From NCBI RefSeq assembly GCF_014204915.1, contig NZ_JACHMH010000001.1, positions 3,369,001 through 3,433,000 of the forward strand: a DNA stretch of 64,000 nt, read 5' to 3'. The position numbers were made by a program, and so were the translations under genes. Below the pieces are notes generated by a model, which saw only the letters and a list, made by a program, of their open reading frames with translations, did not search any database and was not told the DNA's origin. This DNA comes from Crossiella cryophila. Its GTDB lineage: Bacteria; Actinomycetota; Actinomycetes; Mycobacteriales; Pseudonocardiaceae. How positions within the stretch are numbered: the first letter of the stretch is position 1; each line of letters begins with the position of its first letter. Below are positions 17,113 through 24,449 of this stretch, piece by piece.

Positions 17113-18504
17113 ATGAGCGGACCGCAACGGATCGTCGTGGTCGGGGGCGGCTATGTCGGCATGTACACCGCGCTGCGACTCCAGAAGAAGCTGAGCGCGG
17201 GCGAGGTGACGATCACCGTCGTCGACCCGCAGCCGAACATGACCTACCAACCGTTCCTCCCCGAGGCAGCGGCGGGCTCGATCGAGCCGCGCCATGTGGT
17301 AGTACCGCTGCGCAAGGTCCTGCGCAAGTGCACCGTGCTCACCGGACGGGTGTCCACGGTGGACGCCGGGCGCAAGATCGTCACCGTGCTGCCGGTGGAG
17401 GGCGTGCCGACCGAGCTGCCCTACGACCACCTCGTGCTGGCCCCCGGCGCGGTCGCCAGGACGCTGCCGGTGCCCGGTCTGGCCGAGTGCGGGATCGGCT
17501 TCGGATCCGTCGGCGAGGCCATCCACCTGCGCAACCACGTGCTGTCCAGGCTGGACGTGGCCTCCACCACCGACGATCCGGCCCTGCGGCGGCGGGCCCT
17601 CACCTTCGTCGTGGTGGGTGGGGGATATGCCGGGATCGAGGTGTTCGGCGAACTGGAGGACATGGCCCGCGCTGCCCTCCGTCAGCACCCCCGACTGTCC
17701 GAAAAGGACATGCGCTGGGTGCTGGTGGAAGCAGCCGATCGGGTGTTGCCGGAAGTGAGCCCGAGCATGGCCGACTACACCGTCGGCCGGTTGCGCAAGC
17801 GCGGTATGGAGGTGCTCCTGGGCACCCGGGTGTCCGCAATGGACGGTGGCCACGTGGTGCTCACCGCATCCATGCTCGACCCCGCGAGCGGGTCTTCGGC
17901 AGCGTCGGAATTCGACGCCGACACCATCGTGTGGACCGCCGGGGTCAAGGCCAACCCGCTCGCCGCCCGATCGGGTCTGCCGGTGGACGCGCGCGGCCGG
18001 GTGCAGTGCGATCCGGAACTCCGGGTGATCGGCGCCGACGGGGTGTGGTCGGCCGGTGACTGCGCGGCCGTGCCCGACCTGTCGGCCAGCGGCCTGACCG
18101 TGTGCGCGCCCAGCGCCCAGCACGCGGTCCGGCAGGCCAAGGTGCTCGCGGACAACCTGCGGGCCGCGGTGCGCGGCCGGCCGGTGCGCGGGTACCGGCA
18201 CAAGCACGTCGGCTCGGTGGCCAGCCTCGGGCTGCACAAGGGGGTCGCCGAGGTCTACGGCATCCGGCTGCGCGGCTTCCTGGCCTGGATGCTGCACCGG
18301 CTGTACCACCTCAGCCGGGTGCCCACGGTCAACCGGAAGGTGCGGGTGATGGGTGACTGGGTGCTCACGTTCTTCTGCGGCCGCGAAGTGGTGTCACTCG
18401 GCCAGGTGGAGCATCCGCGCCGGGACTGGGCCGCCATCGTGGCCGAGGTGGAGTCGAATCCCCAGATCACAGTCCCGAAACCGTTCTCCGGAACGGACCG
18501 GTGA
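17113..18504 (+). CDS. ndh: Type II NADH:quinone dehydrogenase (NDH-2 like)
   Basis: A 463-residue flavoprotein passing electrons from NADH to quinone without pumping protons, bound to the inner face of the membrane. The FAD motif VVVGGGYVGMYTALRL is at the N-terminus and the NADH motif VVVGGGYAGIEVFGEL at about residue 165. IVWTAGVKANPLA and WSAGDCAAVPDL are typical of the family. The C-terminal part has the aromatic/basic membrane-contact segment (FLAWMLHRLYHLSRVP). GGGGAGAG precedes the ATG. The preceding 274-bp gap shows no clear operator. A nucleoside hydrolase gene overlaps the stop by 4 nt. Confidence 0.93.
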   Translation: MSGPQRIVVVGGGYVGMYTALRLQKKLSAGEVTITVVDPQPNMTYQPFLPEAAAGSIEPRHVVVPLRKVLRKCTVLTGRVSTVDAGRKIVTVLPVEGVPTELPYDHLVLAPGAVARTLPVPGLAECGIGFGSVGEAIHLRNHVLSRLDVASTTDDPALRRRALTFVVVGGGYAGIEVFGELEDMARAALRQHPRLSEKDMRWVLVEAADRVLPEVSPSMADYTVGRLRKRGMEVLLGTRVSAMDGGHVVLTASMLDPASGSSAASEFDADTIVWTAGVKANPLAARSGLPVDARGRVQCDPELRVIGADGVWSAGDCAAVPDLSASGLTVCAPSAQHAVRQAKVLADNLRAAVRGRPVRGYRHKHVGSVASLGLHKGVAEVYGIRLRGFLAWMLHRLYHLSRVPTVNRKVRVMGDWVLTFFCGREVVSLGQVEHPRRDWAAIVAEVESNPQITVPKPFSGTDR

Positions 18505-19484
18505 GTCTGATTGACTGTTCAACCGTGCGAATTGTGCTGGACACCGATCCGGGGATCGACGACGCGCTCGCGATCCTGTATTTGGCCGCGCAGGCGGACG
18601 TGGAGATCGTCGCTGTGGGTAGCGTCCACGGAAACGTGCCCGCGCAGGTCGCCGCGGACAACAGCAGGCGGATCCTGGACGTGCTCGGGCTGGACGGCGT
18701 GCCGGTGGCCGTCGGCGCCGCCCGTCCGCTCGCCCAACCCCTGCTGACCTCGGAGTTCGTCCACGGTCCGCACGGGCTCGGCCGCTGGGAGGGACCCGAG
18801 CCGTCCCGGCCCGCGGTGCGCGAGTCCGCGGCCGAACAAATCGTCCAGCTCGCCCGGCAGCACCCGGGCGAGCTGGATCTCCTCGCGCTCGGCCCGCTCA
18901 CCAACGTGGCGCTGGCCCTGCTGCTGGAGCCCGAACTGCCCAGCCTGTTGCGCTCGGTGATGGTGATGGGCGGTGCGGTGGACGCCCCCGGCAACGCCAC
19001 CCCGTTCGCCGAGGCCAACATCTGGCACGACCCGGAGGCCGCCGACCTGGTCTTCGCGGCAGGCTTCGAGCTGACCCTGGTGGCCCTGGACGTCACCCAC
19101 TCCGCCCGCGCCGACGCCGACTGGCTGGACACCCTGGCCGCCAGCACCGGCCCGCGCGGCAAATTCGCGCACGACGTGCTCGGCTTCTACGTGGACTTCT
19201 ACAGCCGGATGCTCGGCGAACGCTGCTGCACCCTCTACGACCCGCTGGCCGCGGCCATCCTGCTGCACCCCGACCTGGCCACCTACCGCGAGCTGCCGGT
19301 CAGCGTGGAGCTGCGCGGGGAGAAGACCCGCGGGCAGACCGTGGCCGACCTGCGCGGCTACGGCAAGGAGATCTCGGCCGAACTCGGCGGGATCACCGAC
19401 CGGCCGGCGATCAAGGTGGCCCGCACGGTGGACGGCCCGGAGTTCTTCAAACAGCTCACCGAGGCCCTGATCGACCGGGTCTGA
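18501..19484 (+). CDS. Inosine-uridine-type nucleoside hydrolase
   Basis: A 327-residue enzyme that cleaves the N-glycosidic bond of nucleosides for base salvage. The calcium-binding signature is DTDPGIDDALA near the N-terminus. MVMGGAV, EANIWHDPEAA and LYDPLAAAILLHP complete the family active site. It begins at a GTG overlapping the ndh stop (GTGA), so it is coupled to ndh despite having no metabolic link. Purine or pyrimidine preference cannot be read from the sequence. Confidence 0.94.
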   Translation: MSLIDCSTVRIVLDTDPGIDDALAILYLAAQADVEIVAVGSVHGNVPAQVAADNSRRILDVLGLDGVPVAVGAARPLAQPLLTSEFVHGPHGLGRWEGPEPSRPAVRESAAEQIVQLARQHPGELDLLALGPLTNVALALLLEPELPSLLRSVMVMGGAVDAPGNATPFAEANIWHDPEAADLVFAAGFELTLVALDVTHSARADADWLDTLAASTGPRGKFAHDVLGFYVDFYSRMLGERCCTLYDPLAAAILLHPDLATYRELPVSVELRGEKTRGQTVADLRGYGKEISAELGGITDRPAIKVARTVDGPEFFKQLTEALIDRV

Positions 19485-19500
19485 CCGTTAGGGAAGCGCC

Positions 19501-20178
19501 ATGACCACTGAATCCCCCACCCTCGTCCTGGTGCACGGCGCCTGGCACGGCGCCTGGACCTGGGACGAGCTGATCCCGCTGCTCGGCGAGTGGCCGGTGG
19601 TCGCGGTCGAGCTGCCCACCCTCGGGGATCCGGCCGCGGGCCTGGCCGAGGACGCGGCCGCGGTGCGGGCGGCGGTGACTGCGGTGGACGGCCCGGTCGT
19701 GGTGGTGGCGCACTCCTACGGCGGCGTGGTCGTCACCGAGGCGCTGGCCGGCCTGCCCAACGTGGCGCACATCCTCTACCTGGCCGCGTTCGTGCTCGAC
19801 GTCGGCGACTCGCTGGTCGCGGCCGCGGGCGGCGACGGCTCGCCGCCGTGGTGGGAGGTGGGCGAGGACGGTCTGGTCCGGGTCACCGGCGCGGCGGAGG
19901 TCTTCTACAACGACCTGCCCGCCGAGCGGGCCCAGGCGGCGGTGGCCCGGTTGCGGCCACAGGCCCTGCGGCCGTTCCTGGACGAGCTGACCGCGGCGGC
20001 CTGGCGGGAGGTGCCGACCTCCTACCTGGTCACCACCGAGGACAACGCCATTCCCGCCTTCGTGCAGCGGCAGTTCGCGCGGCGGTGCGGATCGGTGTCC
20101 GAACTCGGCGCCTCGCACTCGCCGTTCCTGTCCCGGCCGGACCAGGTCGCCGAGCTGATCCGGCAGATCGCCAAGTAG
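19501..20178 (+). CDS. Alpha/beta hydrolase
   Basis: A 225-residue soluble hydrolase with HGAWHGAWTWDELIPLL (oxyanion region), the nucleophile elbow VVAHSYGGVV, and a C-terminal catalytic His in LGASHSPFLSRPDQVAEL. It resembles the EstC/salicylate-esterase-like group that has HG-W-HG-W-W at the N-terminus. It starts 16 nt after the nucleoside hydrolase, and the TetR gene follows 23 nt later, which suggests local control of this hydrolase. The substrate is unknown. Confidence 0.9.
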   Translation: MTTESPTLVLVHGAWHGAWTWDELIPLLGEWPVVAVELPTLGDPAAGLAEDAAAVRAAVTAVDGPVVVVAHSYGGVVVTEALAGLPNVAHILYLAAFVLDVGDSLVAAAGGDGSPPWWEVGEDGLVRVTGAAEVFYNDLPAERAQAAVARLRPQALRPFLDELTAAAWREVPTSYLVTTEDNAIPAFVQRQFARRCGSVSELGASHSPFLSRPDQVAELIRQIAK

Positions 20179-20201
20179 GTCGCTGCGGTTACGGTGAGCA
20201 C

Positions 20202-20882
20202 GTGACGAGTTCCGCGAGCGAACGCGGCCCCCGGGTCTTCCGCGGCGAGCCGCCGGTGACCGCCGAGTTGATCGTGGACGCCGCCGAACGGCTCACCGCC
20301 GAACAGGGCCTGGCCGGCTGGACCGTGCGCAAGCTCGCCACCGAGCTGGACTGCTGGCCGACGGTGATCTACCACCACGTCGGCGACCGGGCGGCCGTGC
20401 ACCACGCGGTGGCCGACCGGGTGGTGTCCCGGATGCCGTGCCCGGATGAGGATCTGGACTGGCGGGAGTGGTTCACCGAGCTGCTGATCGGCGCCCGCCC
20501 GGTGCTGCGCGGCTTCCCCGGCGTGGCCCGCTGGCTGGTGCTGCGCGGCCCGATCGTGCCCTCGGCGTTGCGCATCCTGGACCGCGGCGTGCGGGTGCTG
20601 CGGCGGGCGGGCTTCGGCGCGGAGTCGCCGATGGTCTACAGCACCCTGCTCAACGCGGCCATCCTGTTGATCATGTCCTACGACGAGCGCTCGGCGGAGG
20701 ACCAGGGCACCAAGACCACCATCACCGAGGCACTGGGCGCCTACCGGGACGACCCGAGGGACGGGCTGGCCGCGATGGCCGAGTACCTGCTGACGCCGGA
20801 CATGTCCGAGCAGTTCTACGCCTTCACGGTGGATCGGGCCATCGCCGGGGCGCAGGCGCGGCTGACCGAGCTGGGCGGCTGA
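20202..20882 (+). CDS. TetR-family regulator (TetR_C type)
   Basis: A 226-residue regulator from GTG 20202. Its HTH is ELIVDAAERLTAEQGLAGWTVRKLATELDCWPTVIYHHVGDRAAVHHAVADRV (about residues 22-75), with the W-x-x-x-x-Y-x-x-V recognition helix of TetR/TetR_C-like repressors. The ligand domain contains LRGFPGVARWLVLRGP. It lies downstream of the alpha/beta hydrolase on the same strand and may control that gene. No clear operator was found. Confidence 0.92.
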   Translation: MTSSASERGPRVFRGEPPVTAELIVDAAERLTAEQGLAGWTVRKLATELDCWPTVIYHHVGDRAAVHHAVADRVVSRMPCPDEDLDWREWFTELLIGARPVLRGFPGVARWLVLRGPIVPSALRILDRGVRVLRRAGFGAESPMVYSTLLNAAILLIMSYDERSAEDQGTKTTITEALGAYRDDPRDGLAAMAEYLLTPDMSEQFYAFTVDRAIAGAQARLTELGG

Positions 20883-20985
20883 CCGAGCCGGGCCGCGGGT
20901 GAGACGCTGCTAACGCGGTAGCCACCCGGGTGCGGCGGCTACCGTCTTCCTCGACGTTGTTCGCCGAGTTCGAGGAGGCCACCCC

Positions 20986-21741
20986 GTGACCGGGCCCTGG
21001 GTTCGCTGCTACCAGTCCCGTCCGCAGGCACGGCTCCGGCTGTTCTGCTTCCCGCACGCGGGCGGCACCGCCAGCGCGTACCGGTTGTGGCCGCCGCTGT
21101 TGCCTGCCGGGGTGGAGATGCTGGCGGTGCAGTATCCGGGGCGGGAGGAGCGGTTCAGCGAGCCCGCGTTGACCACGATGGATGAGTTGGTCGCGCAGTT
21201 GGTCTCGGGGTTGCGGGCCGAGTTGGATCGGCCGTTTGTGTTCTTCGGGCACAGCATGGGGGCATCGGTGGCGTATGAGACCGCGTTGGCGTTGCGGCGG
21301 GCTGGGTTGCCGATGCCGCAGCGGTTGGTGGTTTCGGGGAAGGAGGCGCCGGAGCACGCGGTGCTGGGGGAGGTGCATCTGCGGGATGACGAGGGGTTGG
21401 TTCACGAGCTGAGCGCGTTGGGCGGGACGGGCGCTGCGGTGTTGGAGCACCCGGAGTTGCGGGAGTTGTTGTTGCCGATCGTGCGGGCGGATTATCGGCT
21501 GATCGAGACCTATCTGCCTGCGCCGGCGGAACCGCTTGGGTGTCCGGTGACCGCGTTCGTGGGGGACAGCGATCCGGAACTGACAGTGGACCAGGCGCGC
21601 GACTGGGACAAGACGACGACCGGTGGCTTCGATCTCCAGGTCTTCCCTGGCGATCACTTCTACCTGATGGATGGGCGGGCCCAGGTTGTCGCCGCACTCA
21701 ACCGACGACTGCCCCTCGCACCCTCGCAGCCTGCGTCCTGA
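20986..21741 (+). CDS. Type II thioesterase
   Basis: A 251-residue external thioesterase of the kind that clears mis-primed carrier proteins of NRPS/PKS lines. It shows LFCFPHAGGTASAYRLW, VQYPGREERFSE, the nucleophile FFGHSMGASVAYE, and a C-terminal DHFYLMD with the catalytic His. It starts at GTG 20986. No NRPS or PKS gene is in the window; the nearby iron-regulated ABC pair raises the possibility of a link to siderophore assembly elsewhere. Codon choice shifts within the gene: the middle uses many TTG/GCG/GGG codons, unlike the C-ending codons of its neighbours. Confidence 0.93.
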   Translation: MTGPWVRCYQSRPQARLRLFCFPHAGGTASAYRLWPPLLPAGVEMLAVQYPGREERFSEPALTTMDELVAQLVSGLRAELDRPFVFFGHSMGASVAYETALALRRAGLPMPQRLVVSGKEAPEHAVLGEVHLRDDEGLVHELSALGGTGAAVLEHPELRELLLPIVRADYRLIETYLPAPAEPLGCPVTAFVGDSDPELTVDQARDWDKTTTGGFDLQVFPGDHFYLMDGRAQVVAALNRRLPLAPSQPAS

Positions 21742-21769
21742 TCACGAGGCCAAGAGCAACAATTCAGCA

Positions 21770-21822
21770 GGACCTTGAAAACCCACCCCGCCTGCTAGCC
21801 CTCCACGCTCTCCTCCGCCCAC
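21770..21822 (+). repeat. Dispersed element fragment before array B
   Basis: CTTGAAAACCCACCCCGCC, CTGCTAG, CTCC and TCCGCCCACAAC follow each other here in the same order as related blocks at 5.91-5.98 kb, directly ahead of a 22-bp array in both places. This shows the arrays travel with a longer flanking element. Confidence 0.65.
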
Positions 21823-21985
21823 AACAGCCAACACGCCGTACAACAACGGCCAACACACCGTACGAAAACGGCCAACACACCGGCGGGTTGAACCCCTCGC
21901 CGGCGTGTTGGCCGTTATGGACGGTGTGTTGGCCGTTCTGGGACGGTGTGTTGGCCGGAATGGGACGGCACGTTGGCTGTTGTGG
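21823..21985. repeat. 22-bp repeat array B (3 forward, 4 reverse)
   Basis: Forward units start at 21823, 21845 and 21867. Inverted units have TTGG at 21908, 21929, 21951 and 21973. The two halves face each other around CGGCGGG and CTCGCCGG, so the whole array could fold into a long hairpin. It lies just downstream of the thioesterase gene. Confidence 0.9.
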
Positions 21986-22019
21986 GCGGGATGTCGATCA
22001 GCCCGTAATGGTCGGGCCC

Positions 22020-22524
22020 CGGGCTCGACCGTCGACTGGCAGTTTCGCGTGCTTCTTGGCTCGTCTCCGTCGCCCCGCCTCGCTTTTCGGTGCGCTGCCT
22101 CGCCCACTGTCGCCTTGCCCTGCGCCGCGCATCGCCGTCCTGCGCCGCACTGCGTTGTACCGCCTGTGTCGTGCCGTGCCGTCTTGATCCGCCCGCCCGT
22201 CCGCGTCGCCCGCCGCCCCGCGCTGCCTCGGCTCGCCCCGCCCGGCCTCCGACCCGCCCCGACCTGACCCGCCTTGCCTCGTCCCGACCCGCCCCGACCC
22301 GCCTCGCCCCGACCCGCGCCGCCCAGCCACATCGCCTCGCCCCGCCGCGTGCCGCCTCGCCCCGCCGTGTCGGCCCGCCCCGTCCCGCCAGTCCCCGCCC
22401 GATCCCGGTCTCGCCTCGTGCCCTACTCCGGCCCCGTCGCGTTCCGGCCCCGCCCCGTTCCGGCCGCGACCGCCCGTGCCGCCTCGCCGGGGCTCGTCCG
22501 CCTCGCCTCGCCCTCGCCGTCCCG
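22020..22524. repeat. Low-complexity C/T-rich noncoding tract
   Basis: About 500 bp made of degenerate CGCCCCGACC and CGCCTCG-like words, almost free of G-runs on the plus strand. Open frames across it encode only Arg/Pro/Ala-rich strings without domain features, so I call no gene. It sits between arrays B and C. With them it makes the 923-bp gap between the thioesterase and ABC genes. Confidence 0.8.
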
Positions 22525-22525
22525 C

Positions 22526-22592
22526 AACGGCCAACGTGCCGTACGACAACGGCCAACACTCCGTACGACAACGGCCAACACTCCGGGGGTGG
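22526..22592 (+). repeat. 22-bp repeat array C (3 forward)
   Basis: Three direct units starting at 22526, 22548 and 22570, each beginning AACGGCCAAC, in exact 22-bp phase. It lies about 30 bp upstream of the iron box of the ABC transporter operon. Confidence 0.9.
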
Positions 22593-22619
22593 GGGTTGCT
22601 TTGGGGGGTTTGGGGGTGG

Positions 22620-22658
22620 TTAGGTTGGCCTAACTTTTGTTTGTACGTTGTCTAAATT
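22620..22658 (+). promoter_or_regulatory. Iron box (IdeR/DmdR type) and -10 of the ABC operon
   Basis: TTAGGTTGGCCTAACTTTT at 22620-22638 matches the actinobacterial iron-box pattern (TTAGGTTAGGCTAACCTAA) in most positions. A -10 TAAATT (22653-22658) follows, and the GTG start is six bases further, so the transcript is probably leaderless. The iron box covers the place where -35 should be, predicting repression by the iron-bound regulator. Confidence 0.85.
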
Positions 22659-22664
22659 GGGGTT

Positions 22665-24449
22665 GTGGGGATGGGCGAGGGTTCGGGGGGCTTGCGGCCT
22701 GATCGGGCTGCGTTGGCTCGGTTGCTGGCGCCTGTTCGGGGGCGGCTTCGGGTGGCTGTGGTGGCTCAGGTGGTTGCCGCGTTGGCCGCGGTGGTGCCGT
22801 TTGTGGCGGTGGCGGAGTTGGGGCGGGTGTTGCTTGGGGGTGGGGCCGGGGCTGTTTGGGGGATTGTTTGGGTTGCGGTGGGGGCTTTGGGGGCTCGGTT
22901 TGTGTTGTTCTTTTTGGCTGGGGGGTTGACTCATCTGGCTGATGCTGATCTTCAGCTGGATTTGCGGCGGCGGATGGCCTTTCGGTTGGGGCAGGTGCCG
23001 TTGGGGTGGTTTGGGAGTCGGAACTCGGGGGTGGTGAAGAAGGCTTTGCAGGATGATGTCACTGCCATGCATCATCTGGTCGCGCATTCTTTGCTGGATC
23101 TGACCGCGGGGATTGTCACGCCGGTGGCGGCGTTGGGGTATTTGTTCTGGGTGGACTGGCGGATGGCGTTGGTTACGCTGGTGCCGGTGGGGTTGGGGTT
23201 GCACTTCTATTTTCGGGCCATGGCCGGGTATGGCGAGAACATGGTTGCCTATGATCAGGCGTTGGGGCGGATCAATGGCAGTGCGGTGGAGTTTGTCAAT
23301 GGTATCGCGGTGGTGAAGACGTTTGGGCAGTCTCGTAAGGCGCATGAGCGGTTCACCAGGGCTGCTGATGATTTCGCCACGTTCTTCTTGGACTGGGTTG
23401 GTGGGGTTACCAAGGTCAGTGCTGTTGGGCAGATTCTGCTTTCGCCGGTGGTGATGTTGCTGGTGGTGCTGGGTGGGGGCACTGTTTTTGTGACCAGTGG
23501 GTGGTTGGCGGCGGCGGATGTGTTGCCGTTCGCGTTGCTGGGGTTGGGGATCGCGGCTCCGATCACGACGCTGGCGCATACCTCGGAGCAGCTCCGGGCG
23601 GCTCGGTTGGCGGCGGCGAAGGTGGCGGCGGTGCTGGATGCGGAGACGTTGGCGGCGCCGGAGATGGTGGGGGCTGATCCGGTGGACGGGCGGGTCAGTT
23701 TGCGGGGGGTGCATTTCGGTTACGCCGTGGACGCGCCGGTGTTGCGGGGGGTTGATCTTGAGCTGGCGCCGGGGACTGTGACGGCGTTGGTGGGGCCTTC
23801 CGGGTCGGGGAAATCGACCTTGGCGAAGTTGTTGCCCCGGTTCTTCGATGTCACCGAGGGGTCGGTGAGTGTGGGCGGGGTGGACATCCGGGAACTGTCG
23901 GCTGAGCAGCTCTATCGGCGGGTTTCCTTTGTGCTGCAGGATGTTCAGTTGTTGCGGGCCTCGGTGGCCGACAACATCCGGCTGGCCGTGCCGGAGGCTG
24001 AACAGTCCACTGTGGAGCGGGTGGCGCGGGCGGCGCAGATCCATGAGCGGATCTTGGCTTTGCCGCGCGGTTATGACTCGGTGATCGGGGAGGACGCCCG
24101 GTTCTCCGGTGGGGAGGCGCAGCGGGTTTCCATCGCGCGGGCGTTGCTGGCCGATGCGCCGATCCTGGTGCTGGACGAGGCCACCGCCTTCGCCGATCCG
24201 GAGTCCGAGTCGGCTATCCAGCAGGCGTTGTCGACGCTGGTCGCGGGACGCACGCTGCTGGTCATCGCGCATCGGTTGTCCACGGTGGCCGCGGCGGACC
24301 AGATCGCGGTGCTGAACGCCGGAGTGGTCGCCGAACTGGGTAGGCATGAGGAACTTCTTGTCCGGCAAGGGTTGTACGCGCGGATGTGGGCCGCGCACGA
24401 ACGCGCCGGTAGCTGGCAGCCGCACACTTCGCCGCTGGAGACTCGATGA
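22665..24449 (+). CDS. Siderophore-type ABC transporter, first half (IrtA/YbtP-like)
   Basis: A 594-residue fused membrane-ATPase protein with six predicted helices (about 20-310), then the ATPase: Walker A GPSGSGKST, Q-loop VLQDVQLL, signature FSGGEAQR and Walker B ILVLDEATAFAD. The switch His is in VIAHRLST. Exporter-fold pairs like this (IrtAB, YbtPQ) import ferri-siderophores, and the upstream iron box supports an iron role. The Walker B glutamate is present; the signature FSGGE deviates from LSGGE. It starts at GTG 22665 (ATG 22671 possible). Codon use is strongly G/T-ending, unlike neighbours. Confidence 0.88.
   Translation: MGMGEGSGGLRPDRAALARLLAPVRGRLRVAVVAQVVAALAAVVPFVAVAELGRVLLGGGAGAVWGIVWVAVGALGARFVLFFLAGGLTHLADADLQLDLRRRMAFRLGQVPLGWFGSRNSGVVKKALQDDVTAMHHLVAHSLLDLTAGIVTPVAALGYLFWVDWRMALVTLVPVGLGLHFYFRAMAGYGENMVAYDQALGRINGSAVEFVNGIAVVKTFGQSRKAHERFTRAADDFATFFLDWVGGVTKVSAVGQILLSPVVMLLVVLGGGTVFVTSGWLAAADVLPFALLGLGIAAPITTLAHTSEQLRAARLAAAKVAAVLDAETLAAPEMVGADPVDGRVSLRGVHFGYAVDAPVLRGVDLELAPGTVTALVGPSGSGKSTLAKLLPRFFDVTEGSVSVGGVDIRELSAEQLYRRVSFVLQDVQLLRASVADNIRLAVPEAEQSTVERVARAAQIHERILALPRGYDSVIGEDARFSGGEAQRVSIARALLADAPILVLDEATAFADPESESAIQQALSTLVAGRTLLVIAHRLSTVAAADQIAVLNAGVVAELGRHEELLVRQGLYARMWAAHERAGSWQPHTSPLETR

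Noticed and set aside
22090-22623. Long Arg/Pro/Ala-rich open frames on both strands
   Set aside because: They come from low-complexity C-rich DNA and the 22-bp repeats, have no start signal or domain, and several frames are open at once.
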